Origin: Candidatus Auribacterota bacterium | GTDB taxonomy: Bacteria > Auribacterota > JAFGBW01 > JAFGJP01 | Direction of reading: 5' to 3' | NCBI GenBank assembly: GCA_023144635.1 | Contig: JAGLFH010000041.1 | Coordinates: 62,001-126,000 of the forward strand | DNA: 64,000 bases | In this document: one piece after another, positions 25,698 to 34,294 of the stretch | How the letters are laid out: each line of letters starts with the position of its first letter | Position numbering within the stretch: the stretch's first letter is position 1 | The notes under the pieces: model-generated | Databases searched by the model: none | The model's input: the letters and a program-made list of their open reading frames with translations, nothing else | Told to the model about the DNA's origin: nothing | Program-made: the position numbers and the translations under genes

Positions 25698-26345
25698 CTA
25701 TACTACTAAATGTAGGAAATAGGCCTGAGTATAAGCTATTAAAGCAGCTATACCGGCAATCAAAGTGGCTGTTCTTGCAAAAACATCTTTTAACCAGCCA
25801 TCCCAAAAAACCATCAAGGCTTTTGTTAAATAATAGAATATTGCTGATAATAAAATGGCAAGAATGAAAAAACTAAAATAATTTATTGGATCAATAACAG
25901 GCTCTTTAATGTCAGGCATATATGATTTATTTATTGTCATGCAGCCATTAAATATCAAAAGAGCTGTAAAATAAAACTGCATACCAGTTAGATCCATCAT
26001 TACTTTTCCAATAACCGGGATAATTGAAAGTATAAATACAATTACAGCAGCTAAAATAATCCTTTCACCTATTGCCAGTAAAAATTTTAATGTTATTATT
26101 AGCGAGGATAATTCAACCTGCCTGAAAAAAAGCGGAAAAAAAACAATAATAAAAATTGAAGAAAAAATAGTTATTAATATTGAAGTATATAGTGCTTGTA
26201 AGATCTTGCTTTGTTTTTCCCGGGGCCAATGAATAATAATGGAACCTAAAAAAAATCCAAGCAATATTATAAAAATACCTATTAAGATCTTAACATTTAG
26301 TAAAAGTTTTAAACCATATAATAAAGAGTCAAAAAACAGTTTCAT
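25698..26345 (-). CDS. integral membrane protein of unknown function
   Basis: A 215-residue protein with five or six hydrophobic segments (about residues 18-40, 52-75, 80-110, 125-140, 150-170 and 185-210). Its plan (GLKLLLNVKILIGIFIILLGFFLGSIIIHW at the N-terminus, an NxxxY loop near residue 145) does not let me name a family. It follows the FHA gene by 9 bp on the same strand, so the pair is probably one operon and the FHA protein may act with it at the membrane. The ATG at 26345 is the only plausible start. Confidence 0.75.
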   Translation of the reverse strand: MKLFFDSLLYGLKLLLNVKILIGIFIILLGFFLGSIIIHWPREKQSKILQALYTSILITIFSSIFIIVFFPLFFRQVELSSLIITLKFLLAIGERIILAAVIVFILSIIPVIGKVMMDLTGMQFYFTALLIFNGCMTINKSYMPDIKEPVIDPINYFSFFILAILLSAIFYYLTKALMVFWDGWLKDVFARTATLIAGIAALIAYTQAYFLHLVV

Positions 26346-26354
26346 ATACAGTTT

Positions 26355-26780
26355 TTACTCTCTTATATGCTTTTCCAGATCTGCCAGATTTAAATTATTT
26401 AAATCAACAAAACCTGTTTCAGTAGATCTTTGCGGTGATATCTGCGCTTTTATCTCGCTCTTAATATTTTTCGGATCAACACTGTTATCATCAACTATCT
26501 CAAACTTAATATCAAAACTTGCTATTTTAATTATATCTCCGTTAAATACTTCTGTTCTATCTGCAACGATCTTTCCATTAACAAATGTTCCGTTATTGCT
26601 TTTAAGATCACGGACCTGATAAACACCATCATTATGTGTTATCCGTGAATGCTCACGCGAAACACTTGGAAAGGGGAGCTCGACATCATTAGAAGGATTT
26701 CTTCCAATATTGATCACATTCTTAAAATAAAAAGATTTCCCCTGATGTACGCCGTTTAAAAAGGTTATTTTACCGGTCAT
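26355..26780 (-). CDS. FHA-domain protein
   Basis: The 141 residues carry one FHA domain: IGRNPSNDVELP with Gly26-Arg27, SVSREHSRI with Ser41, Arg42 and His44, and LKSNNGTFVNG with Asn62-Asn63-Gly64. These are the residues that hold a phosphothreonine. The C-terminal ~40 residues (SVDPKNIKSEIKAQISP) are flexible. FHA proteins connect Ser/Thr kinases to their partners or organise secretion and envelope machinery; no kinase gene is nearby. GGAGGTG precedes the ATG, but it is embedded in a perfect hairpin (26782-26800). Confidence 0.92.
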   Translation of the reverse strand: MTGKITFLNGVHQGKSFYFKNVINIGRNPSNDVELPFPSVSREHSRITHNDGVYQVRDLKSNNGTFVNGKIVADRTEVFNGDIIKIASFDIKFEIVDDNSVDPKNIKSEIKAQISPQRSTETGFVDLNNLNLADLEKHIRE

Positions 26781-26781
26781 T

Positions 26782-26800
26782 GTTTCACCTCCGGTGAAAC
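26782..26800 (-). promoter_or_regulatory. hairpin enclosing the ribosome binding site of the FHA gene
   Basis: GTTTCACC (26782-26789) and GGTGAAAC (26793-26800) are perfect complements around a 3-nt loop. On the minus strand the Shine-Dalgarno GGAGG (complement of 26788-26792) is in the loop and 3' arm, 8 nt from the ATG. Folding would hide the site. It may equally be a palindromic protein-binding site. Confidence 0.55.
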
Positions 26801-27075
26801 ACTAAGTACTAAATACTAGAAACTAGGTACTAAAAAGCAAAGACTTTAAAAACACTAAGTACTAAATAATAAATACTAGGTACTAAAAAAGCCGAAAATA
26901 AATACTAAGCACTAAATACTAGAAACTAGGTACTAAAAAGCAAAGACTTTAAAAACACTAAGTACTAAATAATAAATACTAGGTACTAAAGACTACGTAT
27001 AAAAAAAGCCGAAAATAAAGACTAAACACTAATTACTAGAAACTAGGTACTAAAAAGCAAAGACTTTAAAAACAC
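26801..27075. repeat. tandem array of CTAG/TACTA words, period about 103-117 bp
   Basis: The segment consists of heptad-like words (ACTAAGT, ACTAAAT, ACTAGGT) in three long units. The block ACTAGAAACTAGGTACT occurs at 26815, 26918 and 27035, and AAAGCAAAGACTTTAAAAAC follows each copy. Units 1-2 are 103 bp apart and 2-3 are 117 bp apart; the extra 14 bp is an inserted ACTACGTATA-type stretch. An inverted copy of the core word lies beyond the next gene (27496-27506). No gene is visible in this 308-bp gap. Confidence 0.8.
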
Positions 27076-27088
27076 TAAAAAATACCTG

Positions 27089-27469
27089 TTACTTTCTATC
27101 TCTACAAAAACTTTCCGGCTTCTTAAGCATTCCCTGCAACATTTTGTTGACCTCAGTATATTTACAAATAAACTTAGAATGCTTTTCATCATTAATATAG
27201 TCTGAATCTTTAGAAAAATCTAACCATACTTCTGTTTCACCAGCCTCACTAAAAGCATCAATGATCCTAGTGATAAACATTTTTGTATAAATTCTTCTTC
27301 GCCAGGCTTCAGCAATATTGGCAGGTACACTTCGAGATGAACGTCTTATCTGGTCAACAAGTGAATATTTTTCCTCTTTTGGAAAAGTTTTTGTTATCTC
27401 AAAGATATCCATAGCTAGCTTGTAAGCCAGCTTATAAACTTTCAGATCTCTATAACCATTATATTGCAT
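27089..27469 (-). CDS. four helix bundle protein (S23/IVS-like, TIGR02436 type)
   Basis: A 126-residue all-helical protein with the family signature YRDLKVYKLAYKLAMDIFEIT, FPKEEKYSLVDQIRRSSRSVPANIAEAW. Relatives occur in 23S rRNA intervening sequences and, as Avd, in diversity-generating retroelements; most copies are orphans of unknown function and are thought to bind nucleic acid. There is no reverse transcriptase or rRNA nearby. It is bordered by CTAG-type repeats on both sides in inverted orientation, which suggests it was inserted with them. The ATG at 27469 has no strong ribosome binding site. Confidence 0.88.
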   Translation of the reverse strand: MQYNGYRDLKVYKLAYKLAMDIFEITKTFPKEEKYSLVDQIRRSSRSVPANIAEAWRRRIYTKMFITRIIDAFSEAGETEVWLDFSKDSDYINDEKHSKFICKYTEVNKMLQGMLKKPESFCRDRK

Positions 27470-27495
27470 AATTCAAAGAACACAAATATAGCTTT

Positions 27496-27560
27496 TAGTT
27501 TCTAGTTTTTACTGCTTTTTTTATGCTTTTTACTACTTACTACCTACGACTTACTGCTTT
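27496..27560. repeat. inverted counterpart of the CTAG repeat array
   Basis: TAGTTTCTAGT at 27496-27506 is the exact reverse complement of ACTAGAAACTA in the array at 26801-27075. TACTACTTACTACCTACGACTT-like words follow up to the K-subunit gene. It marks the far side of the four-helix-bundle gene. Confidence 0.6.
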
Positions 27561-27561
27561 A

Positions 27562-28005
27562 CTACGCTACTTTCGGCAGTGTTGTCATCAAAAAAACCAT
27601 GACGAAAAGGGCAACTGTTTCAATGATACCTAAAACTATCATGTATTGCCCGAAACCTTTTCCTGTCTCTGCCAAAGCATCAGATGCACTGGCTGCCGCT
27701 TTACCCTGCATCCATGCAGAAAAGCCCATAGCGATTCCGCCTAAAAGGCCGTATGTCAGCTGCCATTTATATGCTTCCGGCGGAATATTCGCAGCTTTAA
27801 TCGCGTTTTTTAAAATATATCCGTATATCGTCTGTGTAAGTGGAGCACCTACAAAGGCAGTAAGAATAAACGGAGCAGCTTTACTTTGAGCATAACACTT
27901 TTTCCAAGCACCGACTGCCGCCATACCAGCAGTACCTGCACCCAAAGCTGAACCGACTGCTGCCAAACTTACACTTGCACCCATATCACCAAAGCCTTCT
28001 ATCAT
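27562..28005 (-). CDS. ntpK: V/A-type ATPase membrane ring subunit K
   Basis: A 147-residue proteolipid with four membrane helices in two hairpins. The first hairpin has PLTQTIYGY, with Thr57-Gln58 where a glutamate would be in a duplicated c-subunit; the second has Gln100 in AWMQGKAAA and the ion-carrying Glu129 in GIIETVALF. Thr57, Gln58, Gln100 and Glu129 match Thr64, Gln65, Gln110 and Glu139 of the sodium-binding Enterococcus hirae NtpK by motif and spacing. The ring rotates with subunits D and F against subunit I. AAAGGAGG precedes the ATG, the strongest ribosome binding site of the operon, as expected for a high-copy subunit. It is the last gene of the ATPase operon. Confidence 0.93.
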   Translation of the reverse strand: MIEGFGDMGASVSLAAVGSALGAGTAGMAAVGAWKKCYAQSKAAPFILTAFVGAPLTQTIYGYILKNAIKAANIPPEAYKWQLTYGLLGGIAMGFSAWMQGKAAASASDALAETGKGFGQYMIVLGIIETVALFVMVFLMTTLPKVA

Positions 28006-28055
28006 TTTTATTTCCTCCTTTAAAGTAAATTTAAAATTATAAATGCTTTACTTAG

Positions 28056-28075
28056 ATCCCTGCCTCCGCAGGGAT
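28056..28075 (-). promoter_or_regulatory. hairpin between subunit I and K genes
   Basis: ATCCCTGC and GCAGGGAT pair perfectly around a 4-nt loop. It lies upstream of the K-subunit gene in a 188-bp gap that also has a TTTGCGC/GCGCAAA palindrome (28159-28175). Either could stabilise or separate the K message, which is needed in excess. No T-tract follows on the minus strand, so a terminator is unlikely. Confidence 0.4.
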
Positions 28076-28193
28076 AACAACGTTTCACTTTTTTCTATCT
28101 TCTTTACAAGGACCTAGCAGGCTTGACGCCTACAAGCATTTAATCTCTTTTTATTTTTTTTGCGCAAAGCGCAAACTTAGTGCCCCTTTGTGG

Positions 28194-29981
28194 CTAAACT
28201 TTTAATTTTTCTGTTTTCGACTTAAACGGGTTAAACTTGTATCCGGACCATGTCATGCCAAGATGGCCGGAAAACTCCAGCATATTCAACCTGACACCAT
28301 GAACAACAACAGCCATAAGCCCTAAAACAATATTCAATCCGTGACCGATAAAAAGCACAAATGTTGAACCAACGATACCGACCAAGCTACCCCATCCCAG
28401 ATTTGCCGCCATGCCGTTAAAGCTCATGGCAACAGCAAGCGATGCATAACCTACAGCAAAAAGTCTTATATAAGAAACAATATCGCCAAAAGAACTGATT
28501 ATATTTAAAGGAAGATCAACAAGACCTAATATAAAAGATAAAATAAAGTTTTTCTTCGGATTTGCAAAAGCAGCAGCCAAAAGTATGCCTGCAATAAGAA
28601 GATACTTGGTGAAACCAGGCATTTCTTTTCCCAATATCAGATTACCTACCAAAAAATACAGCGACCACATAATACATATCCAGCCCACCTGAGCAAGAGC
28701 TTTTATGGAATTAATGATACTGACAATATTTATCAAATGCGCTATGGTAATGTGAATTATTCCTATTGTAAAACAAAGCTGCATAACAAAGTTTTGATCT
28801 CCTGCAAATCCACTCAGTTTTGGAATAATAAGATCCTTAAACACAGGTAACCCTGCGATAATCTCCGCACCAAACCACACACCGGTAAGCGCTCCCCAAA
28901 TAATTGTACCGATGCTGAAAACATAAAAAAGTGTAAACGGAGCTGCTGGAGCCTTTCTAAATTTTCTCCTCATCAGGAAAGTTGAAAAAAGAAATATAGC
29001 TCCGTATCCGCCATCACCTATAAGCATGGCAAAAAAGAGGCTTAAAGAAATAAGAAACCACAAGCTTATATCATATTCTCTATAGCCGGGAACAGTACTC
29101 ATAAACTCAAAAACAGGCTCAATAATACGAAGCCACTTAGGATTTTTTATAAGCGTAGGCACATCTTCTTCATCTCCAGGATCTTCTATAAGTATTGCCC
29201 ATCCCATTTTTGATAATGCATCTTTTATTGTTACTACATTATTGGTAGGGCAGTAGCCTTGCAAATAGGAAATCTGTTCTTCCTTTCCCATTCCTGAACG
29301 GACTTCATTAAATTCTAGCTTTTCCTGATAAACTAAAAGTTCTTTCTTCATACATTTTTCAAAGGCTGCTAATGCATTCAGTTCTTTTTCTATACTATCT
29401 ATCTTACTTTTTAAACTTTTTGTTTTTTCTTTCAACTCATTAAGACCTATTAAAGGTAGTTCTATTTCTTCAAAAGGAAGGGAAATTTCACTCTTACTAA
29501 CTGTAAAGATCACTACTTGTGAACCTTTTTTTAAGATCACTTCATAGGGTATATTATTATCAATTAAAGAAAGTTCTTTTTTACTACATCTATATAGTTT
29601 TATATTTATATTTTTTTCTTTTAAAAGATCTATATCTATTGGAGAAAAATCACCCAACATTTCTATTCGTGCAATTTCCTTGATAGTTGTTTGTAATTGA
29701 TCTTGTAAATATGCTTTACGCTCCATAAGAGCTTGCACATGCTTTGCCATATCAAGAGCAGAATCACAAGGTGTCTTTTCAACTTTTGTGTTTCTTGCTT
29801 CCATAACTATTATTGCCTTAAACAAAATATCAATTTTATTTTTTATATCTTCTATATCAGCTGATTCTGCTTTTTGCACATGTTTTATATGCATTATTCC
29901 CATATCACGTAAAGTTTTTAAGCTTTCCTTCTCGCGCGCTGCAAGTCCAAGAATAGTTATTTTTTTAATTTTTACTATCAC
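28194..29981 (-). CDS. ntpI: V/A-type ATPase subunit I (a-subunit)
   Basis: The 595-residue protein has a soluble N-terminal arm of ~280 residues with coiled coils (for example KLKSKIDSIEKELNALAAFEKCM) and a membrane half with about seven or eight spans. GDGGYGAIF near residue 323 and FVLFIGHGLNIVLGLMAVVVHGVRLNMLEF near the end are conserved; the Arg in VVHGVRLNMLE is the stator charge facing the ring glutamate. It starts at a GTG (29981) behind AAGAGAT. It forms the ion half-channels in the inner membrane. It is 30 bp after the D gene. Confidence 0.93.
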   Translation of the reverse strand: MIVKIKKITILGLAAREKESLKTLRDMGIMHIKHVQKAESADIEDIKNKIDILFKAIIVMEARNTKVEKTPCDSALDMAKHVQALMERKAYLQDQLQTTIKEIARIEMLGDFSPIDIDLLKEKNINIKLYRCSKKELSLIDNNIPYEVILKKGSQVVIFTVSKSEISLPFEEIELPLIGLNELKEKTKSLKSKIDSIEKELNALAAFEKCMKKELLVYQEKLEFNEVRSGMGKEEQISYLQGYCPTNNVVTIKDALSKMGWAILIEDPGDEEDVPTLIKNPKWLRIIEPVFEFMSTVPGYREYDISLWFLISLSLFFAMLIGDGGYGAIFLFSTFLMRRKFRKAPAAPFTLFYVFSIGTIIWGALTGVWFGAEIIAGLPVFKDLIIPKLSGFAGDQNFVMQLCFTIGIIHITIAHLINIVSIINSIKALAQVGWICIMWSLYFLVGNLILGKEMPGFTKYLLIAGILLAAAFANPKKNFILSFILGLVDLPLNIISSFGDIVSYIRLFAVGYASLAVAMSFNGMAANLGWGSLVGIVGSTFVLFIGHGLNIVLGLMAVVVHGVRLNMLEFSGHLGMTWSGYKFNPFKSKTEKLKV

Positions 29982-30011
29982 ATTAAATCTCTTTCTTATG
30001 TTTAAACCGTT

Positions 30012-30638
30012 CTATGCGATTTTTTTCTCTAAGTTTTTAGCTTCCTGAGCTTTTTCAATCTTCATTTTTGCTATTTTTCCACGTACAACAGCTGAAGTTT
30101 CTTCATCACCAAGGTAAATTCTTATTATCCTTATATTTTCTTTGCTTTCAGGTATTTTAAGTTTTTCAAACAAATTTACTCTTTGAGTTGTTATTCTTAG
30201 TTCCTCCTGAAGAAGTACAAGCTGTTCATCCATAATTATTATCTCACCACGAAGCGTTAATATTATTTTCATATGTTCAATCACTTTATCGAACCAAAGC
30301 GGTTTCACATAAAGATCATATTTAATTGCTTTAAAGCGTATCTCTTTAAATATAGGAATATCAACACCTGCAATATTTCCCACATCCGTTTCTATAAAAT
30401 CTATTTTAATGAGATCTGTTATTCCTGCATCTTCTCCAAGAACAGCTATCCATTGTTTTATCTCTGTTATATGTGTTTCCTCTTCCTCTACTTTTTCTTC
30501 AACAGCTTTCTTTGCTTTCATAAGTTCCATCTGTATTTGCTGTTTTTTAAGCTGAAGAGTCGGAAGAAAACGCTCAAATCGCTTTAACTCGTCTTTTTGC
30601 TTTTTAAGCTCGTTTTTTGTAAGTTTTATTTTTGCCAA
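30012..30638 (-). CDS. ntpD: V/A-type ATPase subunit D (central rotor)
   Basis: The 208 residues form a long antiparallel coiled coil. The N-terminus AKIKLTKNELKKQKDELKRFERFLPTL is the classical subunit D start, and GVDIPIFKEI lies in the middle globular part. The initiation codon is TTG at 30638, chosen because it places the family motif directly after Met. It turns inside the A3B3 head and links it to the ring. A 93-bp gap with short-word repeats precedes it, so its translation is not coupled to subunit B. Confidence 0.9.
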   Translation of the reverse strand: MAKIKLTKNELKKQKDELKRFERFLPTLQLKKQQIQMELMKAKKAVEEKVEEEETHITEIKQWIAVLGEDAGITDLIKIDFIETDVGNIAGVDIPIFKEIRFKAIKYDLYVKPLWFDKVIEHMKIILTLRGEIIIMDEQLVLLQEELRITTQRVNLFEKLKIPESKENIRIIRIYLGDEETSAVVRGKIAKMKIEKAQEAKNLEKKIA

Positions 30639-30644
30639 TTCTTT

Positions 30645-30725
30645 ATCAGGTGTTAGGCATTAGATGTTAGGTATTAGTTATTAAATTTTTTTTACTAAAA
30701 CCTAAACCCTAGAACCTAGAACCTC
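30645..30725. repeat. short-word repeats between B and D genes
   Basis: The 93-bp gap has TTAGGCATTAG/TTAGGTATTAG words and, further on, CCTAGAACCTAGAACCT. They are of the same CTAG-rich kind as at 26801-27075, though inside an operon. Confidence 0.6.
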
Positions 30726-30731
30726 TCCTTA

Positions 30732-32027
30732 TTAATTCTTGGGCCAAAATTTATTTATAAGTTCTGTCCTCAAACCTGTTTCTTCTTTAGAAAAACACTC
30801 TGCAAGTATTTCCCAACCTCTATCAAGTGCTTTTTCAAGAGGTATATTTACGGTTAGAGCCATCATTTTATCTTCAAAAAGGTTGCCGTATTTTATCAAC
30901 TTCCTATCCCATGCGCTCATACGAAAGCCCATTGATTTTTTCTCTTCTGTTTCCTTAAAAGAAGCATAGATCTGGATCATTCCGTCCATTATCGCACGAT
31001 GATCTTCACGGGAATCTTTATTTACCTGCTGTTTTAAACGACTTAAAGAACCAAACGGCTCGATTCTTCCGTTCTTTAAATAAAACTGTCCTTCAGTTAT
31101 GTATCCGGTGTTGTCAGGAACAGGATGCGTCACATCATCACCCGGCATTGTGGTCACCGCAAGTGTTGTCAGTGAACCTGCTCCGTCAAAATCAACAGCT
31201 CTTTCATAACGTTTTGCAAGCTGAGAGTAAAGATCTCCCGGATAACCTCTGTTGGAAGGAACCTGCTCCATTGTAATAGCTATTTCTTTCATGGCATTTG
31301 CAAAGTTTGTCATATCTGTAAGCAGACAAAATACTCTTTTTCCCTGAAGAGCAAACTTCTCCGCAACAGCCAGTGCAAGATCAGGAACCATAAGACCTTC
31401 AACTGTAGGATCAGATGCAGTGTGAATAAAACATATTGTCCTGCTTAACGCTCCACCTTCTTCCAAAGTATTTTTAAAATACAAGTATTCATCAAATTTA
31501 AGGCCAATACCACCTAATACGATCATGTCTACTTCTGCTTGTAAAGCAATACGCGCAAGCAGCTCATTATAGGGCTCACCTGATACAGAAAAAATAGGTA
31601 TTTTCTGCGACTCAACAAGAGAATTAAAAACATCGATCATGGGTATATTGGTGCGCACCATATTTTTAGGAATTATTCTTTTTGCCGGATTAACAGAAGG
31701 CCCGCCCACCTCAATTAGGTTTTCTGTAATAGCAGGACCATTGTCTCTTGGCTTACCGCTTCCTGTAAAAATACGACCAAGTAGGTTCTCTGAAAATCCT
31801 ACCTGCATAGGATGACCTAAAAAACGAACTTCGTCTCCTGTTGAAATACCACGGCCACCTGCAAATACCTGCAAGTTAACTTCATCATCACTTAAACGGA
31901 TAACCTGAGCCAAAGACTTCCCAAAACTTGTCGAGACTTCTGCCAGTTCTTCATATTGCACATCTTCAGCTTTAACGGTTATTACATTACCGACGATCCT
32001 TAAAATTCGACTATACACTTTTTTCAT
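30732..32027 (-). CDS. ntpB: V/A-type ATPase subunit B
   Basis: A 431-residue non-catalytic head subunit. It has [48 protein letters not shown] (a P-loop remnant without GKT), and [14 protein letters not shown] and [19 protein letters not shown]. It contributes to nucleotide sites at the A/B interface of the A3B3 head. Its start overlaps the A gene by 17 bp. The length is normal, and no key segment is missing. Confidence 0.95.
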   Translation of the reverse strand: MKKVYSRILRIVGNVITVKAEDVQYEELAEVSTSFGKSLAQVIRLSDDEVNLQVFAGGRGISTGDEVRFLGHPMQVGFSENLLGRIFTGSGKPRDNGPAITENLIEVGGPSVNPAKRIIPKNMVRTNIPMIDVFNSLVESQKIPIFSVSGEPYNELLARIALQAEVDMIVLGGIGLKFDEYLYFKNTLEEGGALSRTICFIHTASDPTVEGLMVPDLALAVAEKFALQGKRVFCLLTDMTNFANAMKEIAITMEQVPSNRGYPGDLYSQLAKRYERAVDFDGAGSLTTLAVTTMPGDDVTHPVPDNTGYITEGQFYLKNGRIEPFGSLSRLKQQVNKDSREDHRAIMDGMIQIYASFKETEEKKSMGFRMSAWDRKLIKYGNLFEDKMMALTVNIPLEKALDRGWEILAECFSKEETGLRTELINKFWPKN

Positions 32028-33759
32028 TTTTATTGACCTCGTCTACGGCTTTGCGTATTTTTTCTTCCTGGTTTTTGAATTCATCTGTTTCCCAAGCAAT
32101 AAAATTCCAGTCAATGCACATTTGACGCAATGTCTGGAAAAAATTACGAGCATGATCTTTATCTCTAAATTTAAATTCTGAGCTTAACACTTCTATTATA
32201 AAGTCAAACACATGTATCTGGCGTTCTTTTACTGTTGCTGCATCAACTTCATCAAATGCATTTTGTTGAAGATAAACAAAATCAAAATATTCTGATTTCA
32301 AGTAGATAATATAATCATCAATAGATGTTCCTTCCTCACCAACAACTTTCATCATCTGATCAACTTCATTTCCACGAAAGAGGATAGCTCTCGCTTTTTT
32401 TATTTTTTCAATATCAATAAAACTCGGGTACTTACTCCATGATTCCAAGGGATCTATGGAAGGATAGCGACGGGCATTTGATCTGTCTCTTGAAAGACCA
32501 TGAAAAGCTCCAACCACCTTAAGAGTTCCCTGAGTAACAGGCTCTTCAAAGTTTCCTCCAGCAGGAGATACTGTTCCTCCTACTGTAACTGAGCCCTTTT
32601 CTCCATTATAAAGCTCAACAAGGCCGGCGCGTTCGTAAAAAGCGGCAATTCGAGATTCAAGGTAAGCAGGAAATGCTTCTTCACCGGGAATTTCTTCAAG
32701 TCTACCGGATATCTCTCGCATAGCTTGAGCCCATCTGGATGTAGAATCAGCAAGTAAAAGAACATTAAGCCCCATTTGTCTGTAATACTCTGCCATTGTA
32801 ATTGCAGTGTAAACAGAAGACTCTCTTGCTGATACCGGCATTGAACTGGTATTACATATAATGATAGTCCGCTCCATTAGCGGTTTTCCTGTACGCGGAT
32901 CTTCTATTTCAGGAAATTCTCTTAATGTTTCAACAACTTCACCGGCACGCTCACCGCAAGCAGCAATTAAAACAATGTCAACTTCTGCATGACGCGAAGT
33001 TATCTGCTGCAAAACTGTTTTTCCAGCACCAAAAGGACCGGGTATACAATATGTGCCTCCCTTTGCTACAGGAAAAAGAGTATCAATAAGTCGTATACGG
33101 GTCACTAGTGATTCTACTGGCTGGAGCCTTTGCTTATAAGCTGTTACAGATATTCTTACAGGCCATTCAAAATACATCTGTATATCAAATACTTTTCCCG
33201 ATTCGTCTTTTATTTTCGCAACAATATCTTTTACAGCATAAGAACCAGAGGACACTATCTCTTCCACTGTATATTTTTCTGTCAAGTAAAACGGGATCAT
33301 GATGCTATGCTTAAAAAGTCCCTCAGGTACACTTCCAATAAAATGCCCTGCTGAAACACTGTCTCCGACTTTAACACATGGATCAAACTCCCATTTTTTT
33401 TCCATATCAAGAGCATGAAGGTTCAAACCTTTAGGAAGAAAAAACCCGCACTTTTCAGCTATTTCCGGAAGAGGGTTCTGAAGGCCGTCATAGATTTGAG
33501 TAAGCAATCCAGGGCCAAGCTCGACGGTTAGCATCTCACCGGAAAATTCAACTTCAGTACCTACTTTTAATCCGCGTGTTTCTTCATATACCTGAAGCTC
33601 TGCTCTGTTATTCTTTATTCGTATAACTTCTGATTTAAGACGTTCCTCACCAAGCAATGCATAAGCAACTTCATTTTGTCTGATATTTTCCGTAAACTCT
33701 ACGGTGATCATGTTGCCGTTAATTGCTACTATTTTCCCGATATTTTCTTTCTTCTTCAT
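32011..33759 (-). CDS. ntpA: V/A-type ATPase catalytic subunit A
   Basis: The catalytic head subunit, 582 residues from the ATG at 33759 (GAGGG ribosome binding site upstream; the longer frame to 33813 overlaps the preceding gene). The P-loop is [12 protein letters not shown], and [49 protein letters not shown] and [19 protein letters not shown] are catalytic landmarks. The insertion ('bulge') domain typical of A subunits is present around residues 110-180. Its first 41 bp overlap the DUF2764 gene. ATP hydrolysis or synthesis happens here at the membrane's cytoplasmic face. Confidence 0.95.
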   Translation of the reverse strand: MKKKENIGKIVAINGNMITVEFTENIRQNEVAYALLGEERLKSEVIRIKNNRAELQVYEETRGLKVGTEVEFSGEMLTVELGPGLLTQIYDGLQNPLPEIAEKCGFFLPKGLNLHALDMEKKWEFDPCVKVGDSVSAGHFIGSVPEGLFKHSIMIPFYLTEKYTVEEIVSSGSYAVKDIVAKIKDESGKVFDIQMYFEWPVRISVTAYKQRLQPVESLVTRIRLIDTLFPVAKGGTYCIPGPFGAGKTVLQQITSRHAEVDIVLIAACGERAGEVVETLREFPEIEDPRTGKPLMERTIIICNTSSMPVSARESSVYTAITMAEYYRQMGLNVLLLADSTSRWAQAMREISGRLEEIPGEEAFPAYLESRIAAFYERAGLVELYNGEKGSVTVGGTVSPAGGNFEEPVTQGTLKVVGAFHGLSRDRSNARRYPSIDPLESWSKYPSFIDIEKIKKARAILFRGNEVDQMMKVVGEEGTSIDDYIIYLKSEYFDFVYLQQNAFDEVDAATVKERQIHVFDFIIEVLSSEFKFRDKDHARNFFQTLRQMCIDWNFIAWETDEFKNQEEKIRKAVDEVNKNEKSV

Positions 33760-34294
33760 CTTTATTTCCCTCGTAAATAGTATGAAAGACTTTCTGCCCT
33801 TTTGAAATATCAAAAAGGCTTTGCCTTTCCAAAAGTTGAAGTTTTAAACCATACAGAACAAGAGCTGTCAAATCAAAGTAATGGCCTACTTCATATTGCT
33901 CTAAAAATTTCCATCTAAGCTCAATAAAATTCATTTCTATTTTTAACGGTGATGGGGCTTTTACCGCTTCACGTACAACTGAAAATATAACAGGGTCTGA
34001 TTCAATATCAGTACGTATATATTGGTCAGCCGATATGCCTGTTTCATTTGCTCTTATTCTTACAAGCTCATTTCTAAGACTGTTCTCAAATACTATCCAA
34101 TCCTTTAAGACTGAATTAGTTACTTGACCTAAAAGGATGTTTTCTATATCAATGCGAGAATTTCTTATCTGGCTCATTTCATTTTTATTCAGCCAAGACA
34201 AACAATTATCAAGAAAATCATTATATTTAATAGGAGGAAGCTCCTTAAGGCGTAAAAAAGGAAGACTGGATACAAGATAATAATGTTCAGCCAT
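33719..34294 (-). CDS. DUF2764 family protein of the V/A-ATPase operon
   Basis: A 191-residue helical protein starting MAEHYYLVSSLPFLRLKELPPI, the DUF2764 signature. Related genes occupy the same position, between subunits E and A, in V-ATPase operons of Spirochaetes, Bacteroidetes and Chlamydiae. No separate C subunit is encoded in the operon, so it may take that place (inference from position). Its start overlaps the E stop by 1 bp and its end overlaps the A gene by 41 bp, which fits coupled synthesis. Confidence 0.85.
   Translation of the reverse strand: MAEHYYLVSSLPFLRLKELPPIKYNDFLDNCLSWLNKNEMSQIRNSRIDIENILLGQVTNSVLKDWIVFENSLRNELVRIRANETGISADQYIRTDIESDPVIFSVVREAVKAPSPLKIEMNFIELRWKFLEQYEVGHYFDLTALVLYGLKLQLLERQSLFDISKGQKVFHTIYEGNKDEEERKYRENSSN

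Noticed and set aside
26801-27075. CRISPR-like array
   Set aside because: The units differ in length, the spacer parts are themselves repeats, and no cas genes are near.
27089-27469. Diversity-generating retroelement Avd
   Set aside because: No reverse transcriptase, template repeat or variable C-type lectin gene is in the window; only the helical-bundle family is shared.
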